Below are positions 6,786 to 13,816 of a stretch of DNA of 27,545 bases, one piece after another. The position numbers were made by a program, and so were the translations under genes. Under the pieces are notes generated by a model that was not told the DNA's origin, ran no database searches, and saw only the letters and a program-made list of their open reading frames with translations. Position 1 is the stretch's first letter, and each line of letters begins with the position of its first letter. Source of the DNA: Streptomyces chattanoogensis (GTDB taxonomy: Bacteria; Actinomycetota; Actinomycetes; Streptomycetales; Streptomycetaceae); NCBI RefSeq assembly GCF_001294335.1, contig NZ_LGKG01000180.1, positions 1 through 27,545 of the forward strand. Reading direction: 5' to 3'.

Positions 6786-8324
6786 TCAGTGCACCATGAC
6801 CGGAACCTGAACCTCCGCGTCGGCGCCCTCGGCGTCCGCGCCCGTACCGGCTCCCTCGCCGGACGAGGCCACCGGCGAACCGCCGCCCTGATGCCCGGTG
6901 TTGACGAAGACGAAGGCGATCGCCGCCGCCAGCGCCAGGATGCCGACCGCCCACCAGATGGCGGTGGTGTAGCCATGCACCATCGACTCGAGCTTCAGCA
7001 GCTGCCGCGAGGGCGCACCCGTCGCGTGCGAGGTGGCGTACGCGGTGGTGGCGCTGGCCGCGATGGTGTTCAGCAGCGCCGTACCGATCGCGCCGCCCAC
7101 CTGCTGCGAGGTGTTGACCATCGCGGAGGCGACACCGGCGTCGCGCGGCTGGACGCCGTGCGTGGCCAGGGACATGGCCGGCATGAACGCCGTACCCATC
7201 CCCAGGCCCAGCAGCAGGAACGCGGGCAGGATCAGCGCCGGGTAAGACGTGTCCAGGTCGATCCGGGTGAGCACCAGCATGCCGGTCGCGGCGACCACGA
7301 AGCCGGGCGCCATCAGGAGACGCGGCCGGACGCGGGTCATCAGCCGGGCGCCTATCTGGGTCGATCCGGTGATCATGCCGACGATCATCGGCAGGAAGGC
7401 CAGGCCGGTCACGACCGGGGTGTAGCCCTTCACGATCTGCAGGTAGTAGGTCAGGAAGAGGAAGAGACCGAACATGCCGATGACAGCCAGGCCCAGCGAC
7501 GCATAGACACCGCCGCGGTTCCGCTCCGCGACCACCCGCAGCGGCAGCAGCGGGGCCTTCACCTTGGCCTCGACCAGGACGAACGTCAGCAGCAGCACGG
7601 CGGCCGCGGCGAACAGGCCCAGCGTCGGGCCGGCCAGCCAGCCGTCGGACTCGGCGCGGGTGAACCCGTAGACCAGCGAGACCAGGCCGAGGGTGGCCAG
7701 GATGACGCCGGGGATGTCCAGCCGGGAGGGGTTACGGCCCTCCGCGGGCTCGCGGATGACCAGGACGGCGCCGGTCGCGGCGACCACGGCGAACGGGATG
7801 TTGACGAAGAAGGTCCAGCGCCAGTTCATGTACTCGGTCAGCACACCGCCGAGGATCAGGCCCACGGCGCCGCCGCCACCGGCGATCGCACCGAAGATGC
7901 CGAACGCCTTGGCACGCTCCCTGGCCTCGGTGAACGTCACCGCCAGCAGCGACAGCGCGGCCGGCGCCAGCAGCGCGCCGAAGACACCCTGCAGCGCACG
8001 CGCGCCCAGCAGCATCCCCTGGTTGGCCGCGGCCCCGCCCAGCGCGGAGGCGGCCGCAAAGCCGATGAGTCCGATGATGAAGGTCCGCTTACGTCCCCAC
8101 AGGTCGGCGACCCGGCCGCCGAAGAGCAGCAGCCCGCCGAAGGCCAGGGCGTAGGCGGTGATGACCCACTGCCGGTTGGCGTCGGTGATGCCGAGGTCCG
8201 CCTGGGCGGAGGGCAGCGCGATGTTCACGATGGTCGCGTCGAGGACGACCATCAGCTGGGCGAGAGCGATGAATATCAGCGCTTTCCAGCGCCGGGGGTC
8301 GACGGTATGGGCTGTTTCAGGCAT
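6786..8324 (-). CDS. DHA2-family (14-TM) MFS drug exporter
   Basis: 512 residues from the ATG at 8324 (an in-frame GTG at 8336 is an alternative). Opening KALIFIALAQLMVVLDATIVNIALPSAQ is TM1 with motif D1 (L-D-x-T-I-V-N-I-A-L-P), then the motif A loop GGRVADLWGRKR (about 75-86), and motif C-like GGGGAVGLILGGVL followed by NWRWTFFVNIPF in TM5-TM6, diagnostic of EmrB/QacA-type proton-driven multidrug exporters. Hydrophobic segments add up to 14 helices. The C-terminus is Glu/Ala/Gly-rich and polar. It is on the same strand and downstream of a TetR gene, the classical pairing for a drug-inducible pump; the 230-bp gap between them holds a tandem repeat, so the pump may have its own promoter or leader. 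Confidence 0.92.
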   Translation of the reverse strand: MPETAHTVDPRRWKALIFIALAQLMVVLDATIVNIALPSAQADLGITDANRQWVITAYALAFGGLLLFGGRVADLWGRKRTFIIGLIGFAAASALGGAAANQGMLLGARALQGVFGALLAPAALSLLAVTFTEARERAKAFGIFGAIAGGGGAVGLILGGVLTEYMNWRWTFFVNIPFAVVAATGAVLVIREPAEGRNPSRLDIPGVILATLGLVSLVYGFTRAESDGWLAGPTLGLFAAAAVLLLTFVLVEAKVKAPLLPLRVVAERNRGGVYASLGLAVIGMFGLFLFLTYYLQIVKGYTPVVTGLAFLPMIVGMITGSTQIGARLMTRVRPRLLMAPGFVVAATGMLVLTRIDLDTSYPALILPAFLLLGLGMGTAFMPAMSLATHGVQPRDAGVASAMVNTSQQVGGAIGTALLNTIAASATTAYATSHATGAPSRQLLKLESMVHGYTTAIWWAVGILALAAAIAFVFVNTGHQGGGSPVASSGEGAGTGADAEGADAEVQVPVMVH

Positions 8325-8359
8325 GGAGAGGTCCACCTAGTGGTGCGGTGAGCGGATAT

Positions 8360-8464
8360 CGGGACGTAAAGACGGACGTGGAGGCCAGAGGTGAAGGACG
8401 GAGGTGAAGGACGGACGTGGGGGGCAGGCGTGAGGGGCGGACGTGGAGGGGCGGACGTGAAGGA
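8360..8464. repeat. Eight imperfect tandem copies of a 13-bp unit in the exporter leader
   Basis: Plus-strand consensus CGGACGTGGAGGA, units starting at 8360, 8373, 8386, 8399, 8412, 8425, 8438 (14 bp) and 8452. It occupies the untranslated leader between the TetR gene and the exporter. A second, weaker repetition (CTACCGGCAC) lies at about 8500-8525. Confidence 0.85.
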
Positions 8465-8554
8465 CCGCGCCGTGCGCCGTAGACCTACGGCCGGCGCCTA
8501 CTGACAGCTACCGGCACCTACCGGCATTGCCCTTGACTGACGCTCACTGACAAC

Positions 8555-9202
8555 TCACCGACGCTTCCTCAAGTCGTCCAACGTGGCGGCGGCGCCGGGA
8601 AGTTCGGACCGTGCGGGCGTCATCAGACCGTCCAGGAACAGCTGCAGATGCCGGTGCACGAACTTGTCGAAGTCGATACAGCCGCTGTCCGGCAGCGGAC
8701 GGGTCAGCTGGGTGAGCGCGACCATCAGGTCACCGACGGCGATGTCGGTGCGCAGTTGGCCGCTGTCGCGCGCGGCCCGCATGACGGCCTCGATGGCCGA
8801 CTCCAGGCGTTCGCGCGCGGCGAGCAGATCGGGGTGACTCAGATCGACGCTCTCCGAGAGCAGCGGGCACAGCGCCCCGATCCGCTCCTCCACCGCATCG
8901 TGGACGAAGCGCCGCAGCGCCTGGAAAGCATCGGACTCCTCGGCAAGGGCGCTCTCGGCGCGGTCCGCGGTACGGGCCATGACGGAGAGCGTGACGTCGT
9001 GGATCAACTCCCGCCGATCCGCAAAGTGACGATAAAGCGTCGCATTGCCGACCCCTGCGCGCCGAGCGATTTCATCGAGCGGGACCTCGGCCCCGAACTC
9101 GACCATGGTTTCACGGGCGGCCGCGATGATCCGTTCCCGGTTGCGCAGCGCATCGGCCCGCAGCCGAGGCGGCGCGGACTCCGTACGGGTGACGGTCACC
9201 AC
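8555..9202 (-). CDS. TetR family regulator, probable repressor of the DHA2 exporter
   Basis: 215 residues; the GTG at 9202 is preferred since AGAGGGGAG lies six bases upstream (the open frame reaches a GTG at 9220). The N-terminal DNA-binding domain is classical: ALRNRERIIAAARETMVEFGAEVPLDEIARRAGVGNATLYRHFADRRELIHDV, with the recognition helix at about residues 46-55. The C-terminal half (LRRFVHDAVEERIGALCPLLSESVDLSHPDLLAARERLESAIEAVMRAARDSGQLRTDIAVGDLMVALTQLTRPL) resembles the ligand domain of the TetR subgroup that pairs with MFS pumps in Streptomyces. It would release DNA when an exported drug binds. Candidate operators lie 69-129 bases upstream. Confidence 0.9.
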   Translation of the reverse strand: MVTVTRTESAPPRLRADALRNRERIIAAARETMVEFGAEVPLDEIARRAGVGNATLYRHFADRRELIHDVTLSVMARTADRAESALAEESDAFQALRRFVHDAVEERIGALCPLLSESVDLSHPDLLAARERLESAIEAVMRAARDSGQLRTDIAVGDLMVALTQLTRPLPDSGCIDFDKFVHRHLQLFLDGLMTPARSELPGAAATLDDLRKRR

Positions 9203-9270
9203 GGCACACTCCCCTCTCACTTCACTTCACTTCACATCTCGACGCTTCATGGATTTCTGCCGGAGCAGCG

Positions 9271-9331
9271 AACCGGGGAAGGGCTCCCCGTTTCCTCCAC
9301 GCCTGCTTAAACGGGGACGGCCTCCCCGGAT
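9271..9331. promoter_or_regulatory. Two copies of a 23-bp palindrome, candidate TetR operator
   Basis: AACCGGGGA-N5-TCCCCGTTT (9271-9293) and AAACGGGGA-N5-TCCCCGGAT (9309-9331), same half-sites and same 5-base spacer, centres 38 bp apart. They lie between the divergent TetR and metalloprotease genes, where a terminator is not expected, which favours a repressor site. Confidence 0.5.
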
Positions 9332-9429
9332 ATTTCCCACTCGGCGTGTGACCTGAGGCACACCCCCGCCCCCTCCGGATGACCTAACCCCGCGCGCAGG
9401 CAACCGGCCGACGACGCAGAGTGATCCCC

Positions 9430-11295
9430 ATGAGGATGAGGCTGAGGATGACAACAAGGCCGAGGACGCGGACACGGCGGCGGAAGATACCGGCGGCCGT
9501 GGTGGCGGGCACGGTCACCGCGGCCGCCGCCGTGGCGATGGGCATACCGTCCACGGCCGCGGCCGGCGCCCTGCCCAGGGGCCTGCCGAACGGCCCCTGC
9601 GCCCTGGGCGGCAGGACGGACGACGTCGCCGAATCCGCGATCACCCCCGCCGGCTACGCCCGCTCCCGCGGCGCGGTCCGGGCGCTCACCCTCTTCATCG
9701 ACTTCCCCGACGCCCGCGCCACGATGACCCCGCAGGCCCGCTTCGCCGAGTTCTTCCCGGCCGCCGCGGACTTCTTCCGCGTCAGCTCGTACGGCAGGCT
9801 CGACTACCGCCCGGTGCCGCTGCTGACCTGGATCCATCTGCCGCGCCCCCTGGCCGCGTACCGCATCCAGCGCGCCGCGAGCTTCGGCCCGCGGTCCGCC
9901 ACCGGCTATTACGCCCTCTCCCGGGACATCGTCCGCGCCGTCGACGATGCGGTGGACTTCCGGGCGTACGACGTCATCAACATCCTGGCTGCCCCCAACG
10001 CAGGCCCGGCGGCGGCCCGTGCGGTCCTGTCGATCACCTTCAGCGGCGGCGGCATGGGGCTGGGGACGGCGGACGGGGTGCCGTTCCGGAACGCGTCCTT
10101 CATCTGGAGCCGGCAATCAGGGGCCGGCGCCTACCGCATCCTCAACCACGAGAACGGCCACGCCTTCGGCCTCCCCGATCTCTACTACACGGACGGCCGA
10201 CGCGCCCTGACCCCGGTGGGCCATTGGGACCCGATGGACGAGGACTGGGGCCCGAGCAGCGATTTCCTCGGCTGGCACAAATGGAAGCTCGGCTGGCTGA
10301 CCGCCCGGCAGGTGCACTGCGTCCGGCGCGGCCAGGCACCTTCCGAACACACCCTCACCCCTGTCTCGACCCCCGGCGGCACCAAGATCATCATCATTCC
10401 GACCTCCTCCCGCAGCGCCCTCGTCGCCGAGGCCCGCACCCGCGGCCCCCTGGACCCGATGGCCTGCCGCCCCGGCGTCCTGATCTACCGCGTCGCCCCG
10501 CACACCGCCTCGGGCCGCGGTCCCGTACGGGTCGTGGACGCCACCCTGAACAGCGGCGGCTGCTTCACCACCGACAAGCACGTCGAACCGGAACTGACCG
10601 ATGCCGCCTTCCGCCCCGGCGCCACCTACACCGACCACCGGAGCGGCGCCGCGGTCAGCGTCCTCGCCGAGAACCCGGACGGTACGTACCGGATCCGGGT
10701 GACCCCGGCCCGCGCGGGCCCAACGTCCTACTCCCCCCTCCCCGTCGTCCCCGGCATCGACCAGCTCCGCGGCCGTCGTCACCAGCCGGTCCACATACAG
10801 CTCCGCCAGCATCCGCACATCCTCGTCCCGCCAGCCCTCCGACACCGGCTGGGACTTGAGCGCCTCCGCGACCTCCTCGGCGAACCGGTCCAGCTCGCCC
10901 GCGATGGCCTGCCGTACGGCCCGCACCCCGCCGTGCCGTTCGCGCGCCACGAACCGTACGTGCGCGGGGTGTTCCCGCACATGCCGTTCGACGACGGCGA
11001 TCGTCCGGTCGATCCTCTCCTCGGCCCCGGCCTGCTCGGCGAGAATCGCCCGCACCATCGCATGCAGACTCCCCAGCGCCTCCTCCACCAGGGCGACGCC
11101 CAGCTCCCCCAGATCCTTGAAATGCCGGTAGAACGCGGTCGGGGCGATGCCCACCACGCGCGTGACCTCCCGCAGCCCGAGACTGCTCAGGCTCTGCTCG
11201 GCCAGCAGCCCGAGCGCGGCGTCGAGCAACGCCTGACGGGTCTTCTGCTTCTGGGCCTGCCGGACTCCCACGGTGTGACTCATGTCATCCAGTAA
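9430..11295 (+). CDS. Secreted M6-type zinc metalloprotease with run-on C-terminus
   Basis: Start uncertain: GTG 9421, ATG 9430, and ATG 9448 (behind a GAGGATGAGG sequence) are all in frame. A Tat/Sec-like signal follows (RTRTRRRKIPAAVVAGTVTAAAAVAMGIPSTAAAG). The mature protein has RALTLFIDFPDA, a strand typical of immune-inhibitor-A-like M6 proteases, and the zinc site HENGHAFGLPDLY at about residues 240-252 (H-E-x-x-H plus the downstream Asp), then PMDEDWGPSSDFLGWHKWKLGW, the family Met-turn region. Homologous sequence ends near GTYRIRVTP (about 10707). No stop is there: the frame stays open through the antisense of the convergent TetR gene to 11295, giving up to 621 residues, the last 195 or so without family resemblance. 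Confidence 0.75.
   Translation: MRMRLRMTTRPRTRTRRRKIPAAVVAGTVTAAAAVAMGIPSTAAAGALPRGLPNGPCALGGRTDDVAESAITPAGYARSRGAVRALTLFIDFPDARATMTPQARFAEFFPAAADFFRVSSYGRLDYRPVPLLTWIHLPRPLAAYRIQRAASFGPRSATGYYALSRDIVRAVDDAVDFRAYDVINILAAPNAGPAAARAVLSITFSGGGMGLGTADGVPFRNASFIWSRQSGAGAYRILNHENGHAFGLPDLYYTDGRRALTPVGHWDPMDEDWGPSSDFLGWHKWKLGWLTARQVHCVRRGQAPSEHTLTPVSTPGGTKIIIIPTSSRSALVAEARTRGPLDPMACRPGVLIYRVAPHTASGRGPVRVVDATLNSGGCFTTDKHVEPELTDAAFRPGATYTDHRSGAAVSVLAENPDGTYRIRVTPARAGPTSYSPLPVVPGIDQLRGRRHQPVHIQLRQHPHILVPPALRHRLGLERLRDLLGEPVQLARDGLPYGPHPAVPFARHEPYVRGVFPHMPFDDGDRPVDPLLGPGLLGENRPHHRMQTPQRLLHQGDAQLPQILEMPVERGRGDAHHARDLPQPETAQALLGQQPERGVEQRLTGLLLLGLPDSHGVTHVIQ
10117..11283 (-). CDS. FabR/DesT-like TetR regulator with run-on C-terminus
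   Basis: ATG at 11283. The N-terminal part strongly resembles FabR/DesT-type TetR regulators of unsaturated fatty-acid genes: VGVRQAQKQKTRQALLDAALGLLAEQ, then LREVTRVVGIAPTAFYRHFKDLGELGVALVEEALGSLHAMVRAI (recognition helix about residues 46-55), VRFVARERHGGVRAVRQAIAGELDRFAEEVAEAL and MLAELYVDRLVTTAAELVDAG (about 155-175). FabR then ends with one more helix; here that helix is missing and the frame runs open into the antisense of the metalloprotease until 10117. The likely real product is roughly 180-200 residues plus junk, or the gene is damaged. Which members of the fatty-acid pathway it controls cannot be told: the divergent genes are small membrane proteins. Confidence 0.75.
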   Translation of the reverse strand: MSHTVGVRQAQKQKTRQALLDAALGLLAEQSLSSLGLREVTRVVGIAPTAFYRHFKDLGELGVALVEEALGSLHAMVRAILAEQAGAEERIDRTIAVVERHVREHPAHVRFVARERHGGVRAVRQAIAGELDRFAEEVAEALKSQPVSEGWRDEDVRMLAELYVDRLVTTAAELVDAGDDGEGGVGRWARAGRGHPDPVRTVRVLGEDADRGAAPVVGVGGAGAEGGIGQFRFDVLVGGEAAAAVQGGVHDPYGTAARGGVRGDAVDQDAGAAGHRVQGAAGAGLGDEGAAGGGRNDDDLGAAGGRDRGEGVFGRCLAAPDAVHLPGGQPAELPFVPAEEIAARAPVLVHRVPMAHRGQGASAVRVVEIGEAEGVAVLVVEDAVGAGP

Positions 11296-11369
11296 ACAAC
11301 CGTTCTCCGAACTCCTCCACCCGTGCGGGGCCCTAGACTGAAGGAACTCAGTGAACAACTGTCCTCTGA
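11290..11369. promoter_or_regulatory. Direct 21-bp repeats, candidate operators of the FabR-like regulator
   Basis: CAGTAAACAACCGTTCTCCG(A) at 11290-11310 and CAGTGAACAACTGTCCTCTG(A) at 11349-11369, 16 of 21 bases identical with only transitions as differences. They flank the divergent promoter region of the TetR gene. AGTGAAC is also the half-site of the DesT operator in Pseudomonas (established), which fits this regulator's type. The second copy is also bracketed by ACTCAG/CTGAGT. Confidence 0.5.
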
Positions 11370-11397
11370 GTACACGGAACCCCGTGCCCGGCACCAC

Positions 11398-11469
11398 CAT
11401 GACGTCAACGACATGCACTGCATGCGCGACATGCACAACATCCACGCCATGCCCAACATCCGCGACGTC
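11398..11469. repeat. Eight imperfect 9-bp tandem units
   Basis: From 11398 the sequence reads in 9-base steps (CATGACGTC, AACGACATG, CACTGCATG, CGCGACATG, CACAACATC, CACGCCATG, CCCAACATC, CGCGACGTC). It is the leader of the small-membrane-protein pair; no ribosome site precedes it, so it is probably non-coding. Confidence 0.8.
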
Positions 11470-11512
11470 CGCATGACACCCGTGCCGGGTACCTCGCCGG
11501 AAAGGCAGGATC

Positions 11513-11674
11513 ATGCTCTTCCTCGTCGCAGCCCTTCTCCTCATGGGGATGATGCTGGGCACCGCGGCACACCTCCCCCTCCCCGTCACCCTCATCGCCG
11601 CCGCCGTCATCGCCGGCTGGCTGCTCGTCTTCACCCTCCGCGAACGCCGCCACCACGAGGGGACCCCCCGATGA
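11513..11674 (+). CDS. Very small membrane protein (53 aa)
   Basis: Starts at ATG 11513 behind GGAAAGGCAGG. The product MLFLVAALLLMGMMLGTAAH continues LPLPVTLIAAAVIAGWLLVF and ends TLRERRHHEGTPR: two transmembrane helices separated by a short Pro-containing turn and a basic cytoplasmic tail. The stop overlaps the start of the next gene as ATGA, so the pair is translationally coupled. Many Streptomyces genomes carry such tiny membrane proteins beside DUF4190 genes; no function is known to me. Confidence 0.75.
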   Translation: MLFLVAALLLMGMMLGTAAHLPLPVTLIAAAVIAGWLLVFTLRERRHHEGTPR

Positions 11675-11952
11675 CCACTCTCACCGAAGCCACGCCGGAG
11701 ACCGCCCGAGAGCCCCGCTCCCACGCCGACAGCATGGCCGTGGCCTCCTTCATCCTCGGCCTCCTCGGCACCCTGGTCCTCAACCTCGTCCTCGGCCCCT
11801 GCGCCCTGATCCTGGCCGCCCTGGCCCTCACCCGCGGCACCACCCGCCGCGGCCGCGCCCTCCTCGGCCTCACCCTCGGCGCCGCCGACCTGATCCTCCT
11901 CGCCACCCTCGCCACCACCGACGGCACGGTCAGCTGGCACATCGGAGGCTGA
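11671..11952 (+). CDS. DUF4190-type small membrane protein
   Basis: 93 residues from ATG 11671, with GAGGGG eight bases upstream inside the preceding gene. After a polar N-terminus (to about residue 20) come MAVASFILGLLGTLVLNLVLGPCALILAALAL (two helices joined by a Gly-Pro turn), the conserved basic loop TRGTTRRGRALLG, and LTLGAADLILLATLATT. This pattern, with the A-x-x-S-F-I-L-G-L-L-G start and R-R-G-R-A-L-L-G loop, is the DUF4190 family of uncharacterised actinobacterial membrane proteins. Overlaps and probably is coupled to the 53-aa protein gene. tRNA-Arg follows 60 bases later. Confidence 0.8.
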   Translation: MTTLTEATPETAREPRSHADSMAVASFILGLLGTLVLNLVLGPCALILAALALTRGTTRRGRALLGLTLGAADLILLATLATTDGTVSWHIGG

Positions 11953-12012
11953 CGGCCCCCACCCCACACCCGGCATCCGCTACGCTGGTCGCCGGATCTT
12001 CCCGATCCCCCC

Positions 12013-12085
12013 GCCTCCGTAGCTCAGGGGATAGAGCACCGCTCTCCTAAAGCGGGTGTCGCAGGTTCGAATCCTGCCGGGGGCA
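12013..12085 (+). tRNA. tRNA-Arg, anticodon CCT (reads AGG)
   Basis: 73 bases fold as a full cloverleaf: acceptor stem GCCTCCG with CGGGGGC (one T-G pair), D arm GCTC/GAGC, anticodon stem CCGCT/AGCGG with loop CTCCTAA, T arm GCAGG-TTCGAAT-CCTGC, discriminator A at 12085. CCA is not encoded. A TACGCT -10-like element lies at 11981-11986. The 3' end serves as an integration site for the island to the right. Confidence 0.95.
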
Positions 12086-12086
12086 C
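12073..12086 (+). other. Candidate attL core in the tRNA 3' end
   Basis: CCTGCCGGGGGCAC, the 3' T-stem and acceptor strand of tRNA-Arg plus one base, is repeated exactly at 25428-25441. tRNA 3' ends are the usual target of actinobacterial tyrosine integrases. Confidence 0.55.
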
Positions 12087-12107
12087 TGACTGCACCGCAG
12101 GTCAGAG

Positions 12108-12153
12108 CATGAAAGTGGCCCCTCGTTCATTCGAACGGGGGGCCACTTTCATG
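12108..12153 (+). terminator. Strong hairpin after tRNA-Arg
   Basis: 21-bp stem (12108-12128 with 12133-12153, one T-G pair), loop ATTC. Most probably the tRNA terminator; it lies just inside the island border. Confidence 0.9.
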
Positions 12154-12158
12154 ATCTA

Positions 12159-12180
12159 AGTCCACATGGAGTCCACATCC
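12159..12180. repeat. Tandem 11-bp repeat beside the tRNA, possible integrase arm sites
   Basis: AGTCCACATGG (12159-12169) and AGTCCACATCC (12170-12180) abut directly. Similar adjacent repeats flank the integrase remnant at the other end. A role as integrase arm-binding sites is inference. Confidence 0.45.
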
Positions 12181-12333
12181 CCAGATGATCATGGCCCACA
12201 TCGCCCTCAAGGGGGATTGCCCCTCGCGCTGGGCGTGGCTGGGATCTGGTCTCATCCTCGCGTGCGTGCCGGGCCAGCGCATGAGGGCCCCAGGCTGGGG
12301 CCAATGTCAGTGCCCGTCCGTACAGTTCGCGCC

Positions 12334-12516
12334 ATGACTCCCCCCTCCCGCCCGTGCGGTCCGGCGCCCTTACCTGCGCCGGACGAGGTGAACGAGGAGA
12401 TCCGCCGTCTCACGGAGGAGCCCGCCGACGCCCGGCGGGCCGAGGAATACATCCGCCTCCTCACGCTGCGGACGGAGGCAGCCCGCTCTTCGACTGCGTG
12501 GACGAAAGCCGCCTGA
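12334..12516 (+). CDS. Small hypothetical protein (60 aa)
   Basis: Begins MTPPSRPCGPAPLPAPDEVN at 12334 and continues EEIRRLTEEPADARRAEEYIRLLTLRTEAARSSTAWTKAA. After a Pro-rich start it is predicted to be two helices. The P-D-E-V-N-E-x-I-R-x-L pattern is familiar from many short streptomycete proteins found beside integrated elements; function unknown. No Shine-Dalgarno is visible; TACAGT eight bases upstream could be a -10, giving a nearly leaderless transcript. An upstream extension of the frame to 12166 has no family resemblance and is rejected. Confidence 0.55.
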   Translation: MTPPSRPCGPAPLPAPDEVNEEIRRLTEEPADARRAEEYIRLLTLRTEAARSSTAWTKAA

Positions 12517-12690
12517 CACGTTGAGGCCCCGCCAACTGGGGGAGGTCGGCTGGGCGTGCCCCAGTGTGTCAGTGATCTTCTATTCGGGATGTGTTTCGGT
12601 GAAATGCGCCGGCAACGGTGCGCTGCGGATGAAGGTCGCTGCGAGATGACCGCGTCGGCCACCTCCTCGTGCACGAAGTCAGCGAGTGGA

Positions 12691-12722
12691 GAAGCCCGCC
12701 CCAGAGCCGCATGGCGGGCTTC
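12691..12722 (-). terminator. Terminator downstream of the lysozyme module
   Basis: Perfect 10-bp stem GAAGCCCGCC/GGCGGGCTTC with 12-base loop. The surrounding gap 12517-12803 shows no gene that I can support. Confidence 0.75.
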
Positions 12723-12803
12723 CCGTCGTGCGGCCGTCGGCGGGCGCGGCGGGCCGCGTCGAGAGCCGGTTGGATCAGTCGCTGACGCGCCGAGGGCAGC
12801 CTC

Positions 12804-13353
12804 CTATGCCAGGTGCGCCCACTCCTTGAGGGCTGTCTTGCTCTCGAAGTCCGCCACGTCCTTGTCCAGCGGCTGGTCGGTGTGCTGGTGGAAGCGCCAC
12901 TGCGCCTTGATTCGGGGGTGCCCGGCGGTGACGTAGTCGGCAATCCACAGGCCGTCGGCCGCGAAGGAGGTGGTGTCCTGGTTGAGCCAGAAATCACGGT
13001 TGCAGTAGAGCAGCACCCGGTGCGTGGGGCGCAGCCTCTTCACCTCGACCAGGAACTTGCCCTTCTGCGCGTTGCTGGCATATGTCCCCTCGCTGGTGCG
13101 CTCCCAGTCGCAGGCCAGGATGTCGCCCAGGATCGATGCGCACTTCTCGACGAAATACCGTGCCTGTGCAGCGATATTCCCGGGCCAGAGGAAGTGGTAG
13201 AAGCCGACCACGCAGCCTGCTTTACGGGCCTGCGCGGCCTGTGCGTTCTGGCGGGGATTGATGTAGGAGCGGCCTTCGGTGGCCTTGACGAATACGAAGT
13301 CCAGCCCCTTCGCGGAGTACGAGGTAGGAGCTGACATCGACACCGTGCAGCAT
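12804..13353 (-). pseudogene. GH25 (Chalaropsis-type) lysozyme, N-terminally frameshifted
   Basis: A correct start is visible at ATG 13353, with AGGAGG six bases upstream: MLHGVDVSSY, the first strand of GH25 with a catalytic-site Asp. After about ten codons the frame is wrong, and the rest lies in another frame: SYSAKGLDFVFVKATEGRSYINP, AGCVVGFYHFLWPGN, ILACDWE (catalytic D-x-E), HRVLLYCNRDFW, LWIADY and a normal end at 12804. Two bases appear to be missing near 13317-13325. An ATG at 13337 would give a product without the first strand and its Asp, so it is probably inactive. Phage or island lysozyme that would hydrolyse the glycan strand of peptidoglycan. Followed by a terminator. Confidence 0.8.
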
Positions 13354-13384
13354 GAACGGCCTCCTGCCGATCGGACTTGCGGAT

Positions 13385-13510
13385 TCAAAGCGCCAACTGC
13401 TCGAACTGTCCATTTGCGTTGTGCGTACGCCAGTTGCCGACCTCGACGACGCCCACGCCCTCGTCGCGGAGGGCCTGGAGGGAGCGGGCGGCGGTCGTCG
13501 GATCCGGCAT
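13385..13510 (-). CDS. Small phage-module protein (41 aa)
   Basis: ATG at 13510 overlaps the stop of the upstream gene (TAATG), so it is translationally coupled. The product starts MPDPTTAARSLQALRDEGVG and continues VVEVGNWRTHNANGQFEQLAL. The segment D-E-G-V-x-V-V-E-V-G-N-W-R-T-H-N resembles, from memory, the beginning of streptomycete phage-type amidases, so it may be a remnant of such a gene or a small tail/lysis protein. Between it and the lysozyme lie only 31 bases. Confidence in function is low. Confidence 0.5.
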   Translation of the reverse strand: MPDPTTAARSLQALRDEGVGVVEVGNWRTHNANGQFEQLAL

Positions 13511-13779
13511 TACACGGCCTCCGGCCAGTGCCAGGAGCCGCCGAGCTGTGTTCCGGCCGGGGAGTGCACGCAGCCGCCGGCGGCGAGCGGGTGGAAGGAC
13601 GGCCCCGTGGGGTTGAGGACGGCGAGCCCTACGCGACCAGGGTCGTCCGTGCCGACCTCCGTGACGATTGCGGCGCGGCAGGCTGGCGCGTACGCCTGGG
13701 AGCCGTCGCTCCTGACGGGTGTGCCGTGGCTGACGTAGGGGACGATCCGGCCGACCAAAAAGGGCCGTTGCTCGGGCAT
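13510..13779 (-). CDS. Conserved small phage-type protein (89 aa)
   Basis: ATG 13779 with GGAGG seven bases upstream. MPEQRPFLVGRIVPYVSHGT, PVRSDGSQAYAPACRAAIVTE, VGLAVLNPTGPSFHPLAAGG and GGSWHWPEAV are segments I recognise as a short protein recurring in Streptomyces phages and prophage-like islands near tail and lysis genes. It is mostly short strands with two Cys (about residues 33 and 70), suggesting a compact beta fold. Exact role unknown; probably virion-associated. First gene after the tail-like paralogues, coupled to the 41-aa protein downstream. Confidence 0.7.
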   Translation of the reverse strand: MPEQRPFLVGRIVPYVSHGTPVRSDGSQAYAPACRAAIVTEVGTDDPGRVGLAVLNPTGPSFHPLAAGGCVHSPAGTQLGGSWHWPEAV

Positions 13780-13816
13780 GGGATTACCTCCGGGGACAGG
13801 GAGGGCTAAGGGCCGG

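Noticed and set aside
6771..8351. 526-codon plus-strand frame over the exporter
   Set aside because: Antisense to a clear DHA2 exporter; composition is Gln/Arg/Gly-rich as expected from GC bias, no ribosome site.
4530..11469. CRISPR array
   Set aside because: Repeats are contiguous 9-16 bp units without spacers, and no cas gene is present.
12166..12333. N-terminal extension of the 60-aa protein
   Set aside because: Low-complexity, begins inside the possible integrase arm repeats, no resemblance to related small proteins.
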